This document shows positions 25,800 to 33,503 of a stretch of DNA of 64,000 bases, piece after piece (the first letter of the stretch is position 1; each line of letters starts with the position of its first letter). The position numbers and the translations under genes were made by a program. The stretch spans positions 1-64,000 of the forward strand of contig JANYDS010000061.1 in assembly GCA_025363475.1 (NCBI GenBank). The letters are read 5' to 3'. Below the pieces are notes generated by a model. That model had not been told where the DNA came from and searched no databases. It saw nothing but the letters and a program-made list of their open reading frames with translations. The stretch comes from Terriglobia bacterium. Its GTDB lineage: Bacteria > Acidobacteriota > Terriglobia > Bryobacterales > Bryobacteraceae.

Positions 25800-26645
25800 A
25801 TGCAGGATTCCATTCCAAGAGAAATTGTCAGTGCCCACAGCCCGGACTCAGATGACGCTTTTATGTTTTACGGGATGGCCACCCGCAAAGTCCGCTCGCC
25901 GTTCCTGACATTTAAACACGTTCTATCCGATATTGAAACCCTCAATCGCAAGGCGATCGAGGGCGTTTATGACCTCAGCGCTATTTCGTACCACGCCTAC
26001 CCGACGGTCGCCGATCAGTACGTCTTGATGGCCAGTGGTTCCAGCGTTGGTGATGGGTACGGTCCACTCGTCGTGGCTCTGCATCCCATGGAGCCGGAAG
26101 AAATCAAGGGTAAGCGAATCGCCATTCCGGGCACCCTCACCACGGCCTATCTCGCGCTGAAGATTTTCGAGGCGGATTTTGAACCGGTCGTCGTGCCGTT
26201 CGACAAGATCCTTGAAACTGTGCAGAATGGCGGGGCCGATGCCGGCCTGGTGATTCACGAAGCCCAGCTGATGTACAACAAAGTGGGTTTCCACCGCGTT
26301 CTGGACACCGGCAAGTGGTGGAAAGAAAAGTTCGGTTTGCCGCTGCCGCTCGGTTGTAATGTGCTGCGCCGCGCCCTGCCTGCTGACGTAAAGACGGAGT
26401 GCTGCCGGATGATGCGCGAGAGCATTCAGTATGCGCTCGACAACCATGCGGAAGCGCTCGAATACGCGCTGCAGTTTGCCCGCGACATGGAACCGCGCCT
26501 GGCTGAGAAATTCGTCGGCATGTACGTCAATCACTACACGGTGGATGCGGGCGAACTCATTCCCCAGGCCGTGCGCAAGCTGTTCGACCTCGGGTATGAA
26601 GCCGGTCTGATCAAGAACAAGACTGAAGTCGAATTTATCCGCTGA
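25800..26645 (+). CDS. MqnA/MqnD-family protein (futalosine menaquinone pathway-like)
   Basis: 281 residues, periplasmic-binding-protein fold without a signal peptide. The start reads AHSPDSDDAFMFYGMA, the N-terminal pattern of MqnD-like enzymes; ISYHAYP, GPLVVA, IAIPGTLTTAYLALKIF and GADAGLVIHEAQLMY follow the family. MqnD converts cyclic de-hypoxanthine futalosine to 1,4-dihydroxy-6-naphthoate. The SPDSDDAFMF form is a subgroup that may differ from classic MqnD (SPCPNDTFIF), so the exact reaction is open. No other mqn gene is in the window. No Shine-Dalgarno precedes ATG 25800; the 13-bp repeats lie just upstream. Confidence 0.8.
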   Translation: MQDSIPREIVSAHSPDSDDAFMFYGMATRKVRSPFLTFKHVLSDIETLNRKAIEGVYDLSAISYHAYPTVADQYVLMASGSSVGDGYGPLVVALHPMEPEEIKGKRIAIPGTLTTAYLALKIFEADFEPVVVPFDKILETVQNGGADAGLVIHEAQLMYNKVGFHRVLDTGKWWKEKFGLPLPLGCNVLRRALPADVKTECCRMMRESIQYALDNHAEALEYALQFARDMEPRLAEKFVGMYVNHYTVDAGELIPQAVRKLFDLGYEAGLIKNKTEVEFIR

Positions 26646-26693
26646 CCTCGGCAGCAACAGCGGCATAATCAATAGCGGCATAATCTAAGGTAG

Positions 26694-27956
26694 ATGCGCC
26701 GCCTTCTACTATTTGTTTTTTGTCCCCTGATTTGCCTTTTTGCGCAGACGCCAAAGGATGTCCGCGCGGTGGCTAAACAGGGCCCGTCCGCCATTCCCGC
26801 GGTTGCCCGATATCTGAACAGCGCAGCCCTCGATACCCGCATTGAGACTGTCAAACAACTCATAGCGCTCGGCGGCAAAGATACGATTGATCCGCTGATT
26901 CAGGCCACGCGCGATGCTGACCCTGAGATGCAGATCCGTGCAACCGACGGTCTGGTGAATTATTACCTTCCCGGCTACATCCGCCAGGGCCTCGGTTCCT
27001 CCCTGGTACGCGCAGGCAATTCGGTTAAGGCGCGTTTCAATGACACCAATGATCAAGTGGTGGATGGGTTTGTGATGGTGCGCCCGGAAGTGATCGCGGC
27101 ACTCGGCAGACTGGCGCGCAGCGGGTCCAGCATGGAAGCCCGTGCCAATGGCTGCCGCGCCATCGGCATTCTGCGCGGGCAGGCCGCCTTGCCGGATCTG
27201 GTGGAAGCGCTGCGGTCGAAAGACAATACCGTGATGTATGAATCGCTGGTGGCTATGCAGAAAATCCGCGACCCCGAAGCCGGGCCCAAAGTGGCATACC
27301 TGGTGCGCGATCTCGATGATCGCGTTCAGACCACAGCCATCGAAACCGCAGGCCTGCTGCGGGCTACGGACGCGCTGCCGGCGTTGCGCAGTGTCGTGGC
27401 CAGTCCTCGCAACAATAAGGCTGCCCGCGCTGCGCTGGATGCCATTGCGATGATGCCGGAACTTGAGGACCACGACCTGCTGACGCGGCAACTCAGCCAG
27501 AAGGATGACAAGCAGCGGGCTTCGGCAGCAGAAGGGCTGGGGCGGCTGGGCAACACGGCGGATGCGCCGGAACTGGAGAAGTTGTGGCGCGAAGAAGAAA
27601 AGATGTTGCCACGGCTCGGCTCGGCGTTTGCGCTGGTGATGCAGGAACGTTTTGAGGTGACGGAAACCAGTCCGTTCCGCTATCTGGTCAACACACTGAA
27701 CTCGGCTTCTTACCGCGAAGTGGCGTACGCGTATTTAGTAGAAGCGGCGCGGCGGCCAGCGGTATTGCAGGCTTTGTATGAACCGATGGGGCAGGGAACG
27801 CGGGACGAGAAAATATACCTCGCGCGCACACTAGCGGCGAGTGGAGACCAGAGTTCCATACCTCTGCTGGATAAAGCCAGCCGGGATACGGACCAGGAAG
27901 TTGCGAAGGAAGGTTTGCGGGCTTTGAGATCCCTCAAAGCCCGGCTGGGAGTTTGA
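26694..27956 (+). CDS. Secreted HEAT-repeat protein
   Basis: 420 residues. A signal peptide (MRRLLLFVFCPLICLFAQ) precedes at least six HEAT/PBS-like alpha repeats, recognisable as AIPAVARYLNSAALDTRIETV, PLIQATRDADPEMQIRATDG, LPDLVEALRSKDNTVMYESL, VAYLVRDLDDRVQTTAIETA and IPLLDKASRDTDQEVAKEGL-type units. Such solenoids are scaffolds; no catalytic motif is visible. It follows the MqnA/MqnD-family gene by 48 nt, which hold two copies of AGCGGCATAATC (about 26658 and 26674), and could be cotranscribed with it. Confidence 0.8.
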   Translation: MRRLLLFVFCPLICLFAQTPKDVRAVAKQGPSAIPAVARYLNSAALDTRIETVKQLIALGGKDTIDPLIQATRDADPEMQIRATDGLVNYYLPGYIRQGLGSSLVRAGNSVKARFNDTNDQVVDGFVMVRPEVIAALGRLARSGSSMEARANGCRAIGILRGQAALPDLVEALRSKDNTVMYESLVAMQKIRDPEAGPKVAYLVRDLDDRVQTTAIETAGLLRATDALPALRSVVASPRNNKAARAALDAIAMMPELEDHDLLTRQLSQKDDKQRASAAEGLGRLGNTADAPELEKLWREEEKMLPRLGSAFALVMQERFEVTETSPFRYLVNTLNSASYREVAYAYLVEAARRPAVLQALYEPMGQGTRDEKIYLARTLAASGDQSSIPLLDKASRDTDQEVAKEGLRALRSLKARLGV

Positions 27957-27963
27957 AAAAAAA

Positions 27964-28173
27964 CTACTTGGCTTTCTTCTGTTTCTGCTGACCGACGCGG
28001 ACTTTCGTCTGCGCGGCTTTGGCGTCGTTGAAACCCTTGTGATCGTGACGCGAAACCGCGTCTTTAAGGTATTCGTCGACGTTGGCATCCTGGGGAAGGA
28101 CGGCCATCAGCGTGAAATTGTCTTTACAGGTGGGGCAAAACGGACGGAACCGTTTAACGTTGGGGATTGCCAT
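27964..28173 (-). CDS. Small basic protein with a CPxC motif, unknown function
   Basis: 69 residues. The N-terminus holds a single CPTC pair (FRPFCPTCKDNFTL), not enough for a full zinc site unless it dimerises, and the C-terminus is lysine-rich (VGQQKQKKAK). It converges on the HEAT-repeat gene, 7 nt apart. I do not recognise a family. Evidence that it is real is moderate: plausible amino-acid composition, an ATG start and no longer frame opposite. Confidence 0.5.
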   Translation of the reverse strand: MAIPNVKRFRPFCPTCKDNFTLMAVLPQDANVDEYLKDAVSRHDHKGFNDAKAAQTKVRVGQQKQKKAK

Positions 28174-28185
28174 AACTTTCTTAGT

Positions 28186-28488
28186 CTAGCAAATGGATCG
28201 GTCGTGGAGTGTGGACTGGCCGGATAGTTGCACACCGTCGATCAGTTCCATCACGATGTAGTTGGAATCAACGTCGTAAATCTGGCAGATGTTGGGATGA
28301 TTGAACGCCGCGATGGTGCGGGCTTCCTGCTTGAACCGAGCCGTGAACTCGGTCTTTGAAACCTTCAGCGCCACGTCGCTGTCGAGTTCCGTGTCCCGCG
28401 CTTTCCACACTTCCCCAAATCCGCCTTCGCCCAGCTTTGAAAGCAACTGATAGCGGTCGCCGAACTTGTCGCCGGGTTTGAAGTCCAT
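28186..28488 (-). pseudogene. Ser/Thr protein kinase remnant (N-lobe only)
   Basis: Begins at ATG 28488 (or 28509) and encodes the N-lobe of a bacterial Pkn kinase: YQLLSKLGEGGFGEVWKA (P-loop), VALKV with the ATP lysine, FKQEART with the alpha-C glutamate, NHPNICQIYDV and VMELIDG of the hinge. The homology stops abruptly after LSG at about 28219, and ten unrelated residues lead to the stop. The whole C-lobe, including HRD and DFG, is missing. A deletion probably joined the kinase 5' end to the region of the small CPxC gene. It cannot be an active kinase. Confidence 0.8.
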
Positions 28489-28509
28489 ATTGGCCGTTGG
28501 GGGCTTCAA

Positions 28510-28880
28510 TCAATGTATCTGAATGGGGGCCACGGTGGGGTGGAATGCCTTTGGGCCGATAAGGGCACGAGCGACCGGCTACTCGGAAGTAATCCACATT
28601 CCCAGCCAGGTTAGCCGGACATAACGTCCTTTATGTTTGGCGATGCTGGTCGCAGCACGGTATCGATCTCCGAATCGGTAGACCCGAACTAGGGCGAGTC
28701 CTTTTCTCAAAATTGCGGTGTTAACTGATCCCAAGCAATTTGTGAGCCGCCAAGAGTATTGATCACAAGCCCATTTTCAGCGTTTAAGTCATTTATCTTC
28801 AATCTTTTATCGCTATTTTCAGCCCCAAATCCTTGACACTCCATGCTAGCTTTCATGGCAGCAGAACCTCAAGGACCAAC
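28510..28880. other. Non-coding stretch between kinase remnant and SEC-C gene
   Basis: About 370 nt without a supported gene. A small hairpin, ACATAA-CGTCCT-TTATGT, lies near 28619-28636. TTGACA occurs at 28833-28838 but has no good -10 partner at 16-18 bp. The 3' part (28690-28830) is noticeably more A/T-rich than the flanking genes. AAGGACC just before ATG 28881 is a likely ribosome-binding site. Confidence 0.5.
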
Positions 28881-29573
28881 ATGACCACACCAGCCCAAAT
28901 CGCCGCAAACCAGGAAAACGCGCAGGCCTCCACCGGCCCTCGCACCGAATCCGGCAAACAAATTTCCGCCCAAAATTCCACCACCACCGGACTCTTCGCC
29001 CAAACCGCCTTCATCCGCCCCGATGAACACGAAATCTGGCAGGAATTCATCACCTCCTTCCAGACACGCCTCGCGCCCGTCGGCCCCCTCGAAGCCACTC
29101 TCACTTCCGAAATCACCGGCGCCGCCTGGCGTCTCCGCCGCTGCAATCTCGTCGAAGCCAGTCTCGACCCGGCGATAGACCCCATCACTAACCCAGCCCA
29201 AAACTCCATCGACCGGGCCCGCACCCAAGCCCAGCGCCACTTCCAGCGCAACCTCACCGAACTGAGACGTCTGCAAACCGAACGTCAGTTCCGCAAAGAA
29301 TACTTCCCCGAATCCGTCAACACCTCAGACCTCGGCGTAGCCTCAGTCCGGGAAATCATCCCCATCCTGCAAAAGATCACCACAACCGACCCGGTCAAAC
29401 AGGAAATGTTCGCCTTCGACGCCCTCAAGCGAGCCGCCTCCGACCCCAGTTGGGTTCGTTCTGCAAAATCCACACAAACACCCCGCAACGCCACCTGCCC
29501 GTGTGGTTCGGGCACAAAATACAAACGCTGCTGTGGCACAAATGCCCCGGCCGTACTCTCGAATGCCGCCTGA
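28881..29573 (+). CDS. SEC-C motif protein of the 'STGPRT..GK' family
   Basis: 230 residues from ATG 28881, with AAGGA 6 nt upstream; an earlier in-frame TTG at 28833 is less likely. The N-terminus, QENAQASTGPRTESGKQIS, is the hallmark of a family present in many copies in acidobacterial genomes. The middle is helical and charged. The C-terminus is a SEC-C zinc knuckle, CPCGSGTKYKRCCG, like that at the end of SecA. Function unknown; the zinc motif suggests protein or nucleic-acid contact. Codons are strikingly C-ending compared with the neighbours. It converges on holB with 23 nt between. Confidence 0.75.
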   Translation: MTTPAQIAANQENAQASTGPRTESGKQISAQNSTTTGLFAQTAFIRPDEHEIWQEFITSFQTRLAPVGPLEATLTSEITGAAWRLRRCNLVEASLDPAIDPITNPAQNSIDRARTQAQRHFQRNLTELRRLQTERQFRKEYFPESVNTSDLGVASVREIIPILQKITTTDPVKQEMFAFDALKRAASDPSWVRSAKSTQTPRNATCPCGSGTKYKRCCGTNAPAVLSNAA

Positions 29574-29596
29574 AGCAGCCGTCCTACCCGCCCTTT

Positions 29597-30625
29597 TTAC
29601 AAAGCCCGGCGCATCTGCATCAGCAATCCATCCAGCGCAATGGTCTTCTGAATATTGCGACGCAACAACCCCGCAATCTCATCGACACTTTTCACGGCCT
29701 GAATCAGCCACGGGCGCGAAACCTTCGCCGCCAGTGTCCCCAAATCGCTGCGCAAATCCGAATTGCGAATCGAAGTGCCGCCTTCCCGCAGCACCATCAC
29801 GTCCCGCAGCAAATCGTAAAGCAGTTTCAGATGCGATTCCAGCTTCTCGCTCTTACTCCGCCCCAGCGTCTCCGAAACCGGCAGCCACGCAGCAAACGAA
29901 ACCAGCCCCGCCCCAGTCTTAAGCAGCGTCAACATAGCCCCCCGACGCTTCTGATACGACTCAATATCCAGCGAAGCCGCAATCCCCGGACACCCCCCCG
30001 AAAGCGCAAGCCGCCGCTCAGCCTGATCCAGACCCCGCGCCCGCGCAAACTCCTGCATCTCGGCATTTTCGAGCGGCGAGAAATTCAGCACCACAGACCG
30101 CGACCGGATCGTCGGCAGTACATCGTAAAGATTCTCCACCGTCATGATCACAATCAAATGGTCGGGAGGTTCTTCCAGCGTCTTGAGCAGCGAATTCGCC
30201 GCATGTTCACCGGCACGGTCCGCCTGGTCGATCAGGAAAACCCGCCGCGCCCCATGCAGCGGTTTATACGCCGCACGTTCCTTCAGCAAACGCATCTGTG
30301 GAATGCCCAGCTGCCGCAGTGCACCATCCGGCGCGAACGTCAAAAAATCCGGATGCGAACCAAAGAACAGCGGGTCTTCATTCCGCTTATCAGCCGGAAG
30401 TTTCTCGCGCCCGTTGATCAGCGCGATGTTCCCCTCGAGGCTCAGGTCGTCGCGTTCAATCTTCTCGGGCGAACCCAGCAGCCGCGCCGCGAAACGCCGT
30501 ACCAGAGTCGCCTTGCCCAGCCCTTCCAGCCCGGCGAACAACATGGTCTGCGGGATACGCCCGCGCGTGATCATGCCCTCAAGCGTTGTCTGGACGTGTA
30601 AATTGCCCCAAAAATCCTCAAACAC
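29597..30625 (-). CDS. holB: DNA polymerase III delta-prime subunit HolB
   Basis: 342 residues from GTG 30625. Clamp-loader AAA+ subunit: MLFAGLEGLGKATLVRRFA (P-loop-like), HPDFLTFAPDG, RRVFLIDQADRAGEHAANSL, LLKTLEEPPDHLIVIM and the sensor/SRC-like TIRSRSVVLNF. The zinc-binding cysteines present in many delta-prime and tau subunits are not visible. It is the most distal gene of the long minus-strand run and overlaps tmk by 8 nt; the tmk-holB pair is a common arrangement. Confidence 0.88.
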   Translation of the reverse strand: MFEDFWGNLHVQTTLEGMITRGRIPQTMLFAGLEGLGKATLVRRFAARLLGSPEKIERDDLSLEGNIALINGREKLPADKRNEDPLFFGSHPDFLTFAPDGALRQLGIPQMRLLKERAAYKPLHGARRVFLIDQADRAGEHAANSLLKTLEEPPDHLIVIMTVENLYDVLPTIRSRSVVLNFSPLENAEMQEFARARGLDQAERRLALSGGCPGIAASLDIESYQKRRGAMLTLLKTGAGLVSFAAWLPVSETLGRSKSEKLESHLKLLYDLLRDVMVLREGGTSIRNSDLRSDLGTLAAKVSRPWLIQAVKSVDEIAGLLRRNIQKTIALDGLLMQMRRAL

Positions 30626-31283
30626 GGTCTCTCAGCACCTCGCGGATCCGCATTGCCACTTCGCCGATCGATGCACGCCCGTCCACCACTTTGATGCGCT
30701 CCGGTTCGGCTGCAGCCAGCGCCAGATAACCCGCCCGAACACGCCCATGAAACGCGGAACTCTCATCGTCAATCCGCGATTCCGCCAGCCCCATCCTTTC
30801 ATTCCGACGCCGCGCGCGCGTGAGGCTGGTCTCCAGATCAATATCGATCAGAATCGTGGTATCCGGTTTCAGCCCGGCACAGGCAATGCGGTCCAGTTGC
30901 AGCACAGTCGCAGGGTCCAGGCCCCGACCGCAGCCCTGATAAACCAGCGTGGAATCCGTAAACCGGTCGCAAAGCACAATCTGCCCCGCTTCGAGCGCAG
31001 GCCGGATCACCTGATCCACATTCTGCGCGCGACTCGCAAAATAAAGCAGCAGTTCCGCCGGTGCGCGAAGATCGAAATTCTCCGGGTTCAGCAGTATCTT
31101 GCGGATCTGCTGGCCGATGCTTGTCCCGCCCGGCTCGACAGTCTCCACCACCTGGCGCGCCTGATCGCGCAACCAGTGGCCCAGCATATGGAACTGAGTG
31201 GTTTTGCCACAACCATCAATGCCTTCGAAAGTAATGAAACGACCGCGTGACATGGGAAGAACTTCGATTTTCGCAGACGTCAT
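30618..31283 (-). CDS. tmk: Thymidylate kinase Tmk
   Basis: 221 residues from ATG 31283, preceded by AGAGG 7 nt upstream; ATG 31253 (MSRGRFITFEG) would give 211. Tmk phosphorylates dTMP to dTDP. Motifs are FITFEGIDGCGKTTQ (P-loop), EPGGTSIGQQIRKILL, the DRFTDSTLVYQG substrate motif and a LID region with RARRRNERMG. It lies 13 nt after the O-antigen-ligase-like gene, so it is probably also transcribed from the polysaccharide operon. Confidence 0.92.
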   Translation of the reverse strand: MTSAKIEVLPMSRGRFITFEGIDGCGKTTQFHMLGHWLRDQARQVVETVEPGGTSIGQQIRKILLNPENFDLRAPAELLLYFASRAQNVDQVIRPALEAGQIVLCDRFTDSTLVYQGCGRGLDPATVLQLDRIACAGLKPDTTILIDIDLETSLTRARRRNERMGLAESRIDDESSAFHGRVRAGYLALAAAEPERIKVVDGRASIGEVAMRIREVLRDRV

Positions 31284-31296
31284 CTCCCGGCCTCTG

Positions 31297-32703
31297 TTAG
31301 ACCTGCGATTCCGTATGCTCCACAACCCGGGTAACCGGCAAAGCAAAAACCGCCGCGCGGTTTTCAAGTCCGGCACTGGCAGCGGCACCGCAGATCCACG
31401 CAAAAACCATAGCGTTGGCAGGAATATAGAGGTTGAAATCCGCCAAACTATGCAGCAACAGCGCAGTCATGGCACCGGCCAACCCCACAGCCACTTCCCA
31501 GTTGCGGCCTTTTTCAAAACGAAGCGCCGCCCGCAGTACCTTAAAATAGACCACCGCGACCCAGACCATCGCCAGCACAAATCCAACCCCGCCCAGTTCC
31601 GCCATCACCTGCAGATAATCGTTGTGCGCATAGTCCGCGGTACGCATCGGGGCTACATGCTTATACCGGATCAGCCCGCTTTCAAACGTCCCCAAACCAC
31701 TCCCGGTCACCGGATAAGCTTCAATCAATTTCCGCGTGTCATGCCAAATCGCCGCGCGGTCAATTTGCGGCAATTCGCTGAGCGGGTCCGGCGGTTGCAG
31801 CAGTTTGCTGAAACGGAAGATCAGCGCATCAGTGGGCAGGAAAGCAAACGCGGAAGCAGCGAGTGCAACAGCCAGAAAACCACCAGCCGCCAGACGGCTT
31901 CGATAGTGCCGTTTGTTTCGTTGCGAAGCAGTCGTCGCAATCAGGCCGGTCAGTGTCAGGCTGAGTACAGCCGAGACGAAACCCATGCGCGACAGCGAGA
32001 CTACAATCGCCATCAGTATGACCGCAACCAGAGTCAGCGCGCCGATGGTACGCGCTGCGCCGCCCGCCGTTTTCTCCGCCCGCAGCACACCGTGCCGCCA
32101 GGCCGCAATGATCGACATCGCAGCCAGCGGCAACGCCATTTCGAGGAACCCCGAAAAATGGTCAGGGTTTACATAGGTGCCGTTCGAAGGAGCAGTCAGA
32201 CTGGCATCGCGAACGGCAGCGAACTGAAAGATTCCGAGAACGGCTTCAAGTCCGGCAAACAGCAGCAACGGCAGCATCACCAGCCACAGATGTTTCCGCA
32301 GGTGCCAGCCCAGATTGCGAACCAGCAGGAAAACCACTGCGAAGGCCCCTGCATTGATCAGCAGTTGAAACGTCCGGGCCGGATTGACCGAAATCGGAAT
32401 CCAGTATCCGGCACCTGCCGCATGCGCAAGTTCAGCCCGCGCGGGAGTGATGCGAGCAATTACCCACTCAGGCAGCGGCACCATCTGGAAAGCCGCCCAG
32501 CCCAGCAGCGCGATCATCAGACCGTTAACAACGCCGTCGAATTTGCCGGACCGACGCTGGGTCTCGAACGTTCCGTTCAGGACACCCGCGAGTGCGATCA
32601 GCAACAGGCTCCAGTTCCATTGCGTTGGGTAGACGCCAGCCTTCAGGATGAGCCCGGCACCCAGCGCCAGCGAGAGAGCTACAAGAGTGAACCAGCGCGA
32701 CAA
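31297..32703 (-). CDS. O-antigen ligase/polymerase-family membrane protein (1)
   Basis: 468 residues from TTG 32703, 5 nt after the stop of the FecR-like gene. About 12 membrane helices with a large periplasmic loop (about residues 300-375), the topology of Wzy polymerases and WaaL ligases. The segment YPVTGSGLGTFESGLIRYK followed by AHNDYLQVMAELGGVGFVL is the O-antigen-ligase-family signature (G.G.G.F and HNxYLQ). It would polymerise or ligate the exported polysaccharide. A second, divergent member lies at 40814-42367. Confidence 0.85.
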   Translation of the reverse strand: MSRWFTLVALSLALGAGLILKAGVYPTQWNWSLLLIALAGVLNGTFETQRRSGKFDGVVNGLMIALLGWAAFQMVPLPEWVIARITPARAELAHAAGAGYWIPISVNPARTFQLLINAGAFAVVFLLVRNLGWHLRKHLWLVMLPLLLFAGLEAVLGIFQFAAVRDASLTAPSNGTYVNPDHFSGFLEMALPLAAMSIIAAWRHGVLRAEKTAGGAARTIGALTLVAVILMAIVVSLSRMGFVSAVLSLTLTGLIATTASQRNKRHYRSRLAAGGFLAVALAASAFAFLPTDALIFRFSKLLQPPDPLSELPQIDRAAIWHDTRKLIEAYPVTGSGLGTFESGLIRYKHVAPMRTADYAHNDYLQVMAELGGVGFVLAMVWVAVVYFKVLRAALRFEKGRNWEVAVGLAGAMTALLLHSLADFNLYIPANAMVFAWICGAAASAGLENRAAVFALPVTRVVEHTESQV

Positions 32704-32708
32704 GTTAG

Positions 32709-33503
32709 CTAATTGCTGGCACTGATGGCCGCAGGAGTGCCGCTGGTAGCTGCGGAAACATTACCTGCGTTCGCCCCTGCCAGGGATGTTCCCACTCCCA
32801 CCGCCGCCGTGACGCCCGCAGATGCGGCTGAGACGCCCACCGCCGTAGCCGTGGCAACGGTCGCGGTTGCCGCACCCACAGTTGCACCGGCCGTCACTGC
32901 CGTCGCAGCACCCGCCGTCGCTATCCCGGCTCCTGCGGTTGCCGCGCCGGCCGTAACCACTGTGCCGCCGGCAAGACCAGCGCCCGAAGCGGTTACCAAA
33001 CCGAGGGCCGGTTTACAGCCCACCGTGTACTGGCCTTTCAGCAGTTTGGTTGTCGGGTTTGCAATGTCAATAAATCTTGGCCCGGGTCGCATCTTCACGT
33101 TGCCACCGGCTGAGCCGGTCGCTGTCGGCTCCTCCACAACATCATTGCGGAACAGGGCGACTGATTGCACTGTTTTCAGATCGTATTCAGCTGTACAGCT
33201 GAGCAGGTGGAAAGCGGGAATTGCGCCCTCCCGGTCAATCCGGGCGGAGGAGTGCGGTTGCAGAGTGATCCGCGAGCCGTCACGAAACGCGAACGCGACT
33301 GATGTGTCTTCAGTAGCTACTTCGTCCCCCCGCAACAGCGGCCACGACGGCACTCCGACTACGGAAATTTTGGCGCCGCGCAGAATGAAAGGGGCCGATG
33401 CGATCACCGTTCCGATCTGCTCAACGGCCAGCAATGACACAGGCACCATCACGCAGCACAAGGCCAGAGGAAGAGCTTTATGGAAAATTCCGTTCACTGA
33501 CAT
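32709..33503 (-). CDS. Secreted FecR-like protein with an Ala/Val/Thr/Gly-rich tail
   Basis: 264 residues. The signal peptide (about 1-26, LPLALCCVMVPVSLLA) is followed by a FecR-like beta segment (LLRGDEVATEDTSVAFAFRDGSRITLQPHSSARI). The last roughly 105 residues are made almost only of Ala, Val, Thr and Gly in AGAATA/VTAG-type units, a glycine-zipper-like stretch that could insert in a membrane or form fibrils. Function unknown. It overlaps the dehydratase stop by 1 nt (TAATG), so it is coupled to the polysaccharide genes. The complementary strand is also open, but its product (poly AVAP) is a shadow. Confidence 0.7.
   Translation of the reverse strand: MSVNGIFHKALPLALCCVMVPVSLLAVEQIGTVIASAPFILRGAKISVVGVPSWPLLRGDEVATEDTSVAFAFRDGSRITLQPHSSARIDREGAIPAFHLLSCTAEYDLKTVQSVALFRNDVVEEPTATGSAGGNVKMRPGPRFIDIANPTTKLLKGQYTVGCKPALGLVTASGAGLAGGTVVTAGAATAGAGIATAGAATAVTAGATVGAATATVATATAVGVSAASAGVTAAVGVGTSLAGANAGNVSAATSGTPAAISASN

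Noticed and set aside
25711-25908. Short plus-strand frame across the 13-bp repeats
   Set aside because: It translates the repeat array and then runs out of frame into the MqnA/MqnD-family gene; no evidence for a protein.
28833-28861. Sigma70 promoter at TTGACA upstream of the SEC-C gene
   Set aside because: The -35 match is perfect, but the 16-18 bp position offers only ATGGCA or TGGCAG; TAGCTT is at 8 bp, too close.
29450-30601. Plus-strand 383-codon frame
   Set aside because: It opposes holB, whose clamp-loader motifs are clear; the product is rich in Arg, Gln, His and Pro, as expected for an antisense frame in G+C-rich DNA.
31198-32712. Plus-strand 504-codon frame
   Set aside because: It is antisense to tmk and the O-antigen-ligase-like gene and is extremely Arg/Gln-rich, without any recognisable domain.
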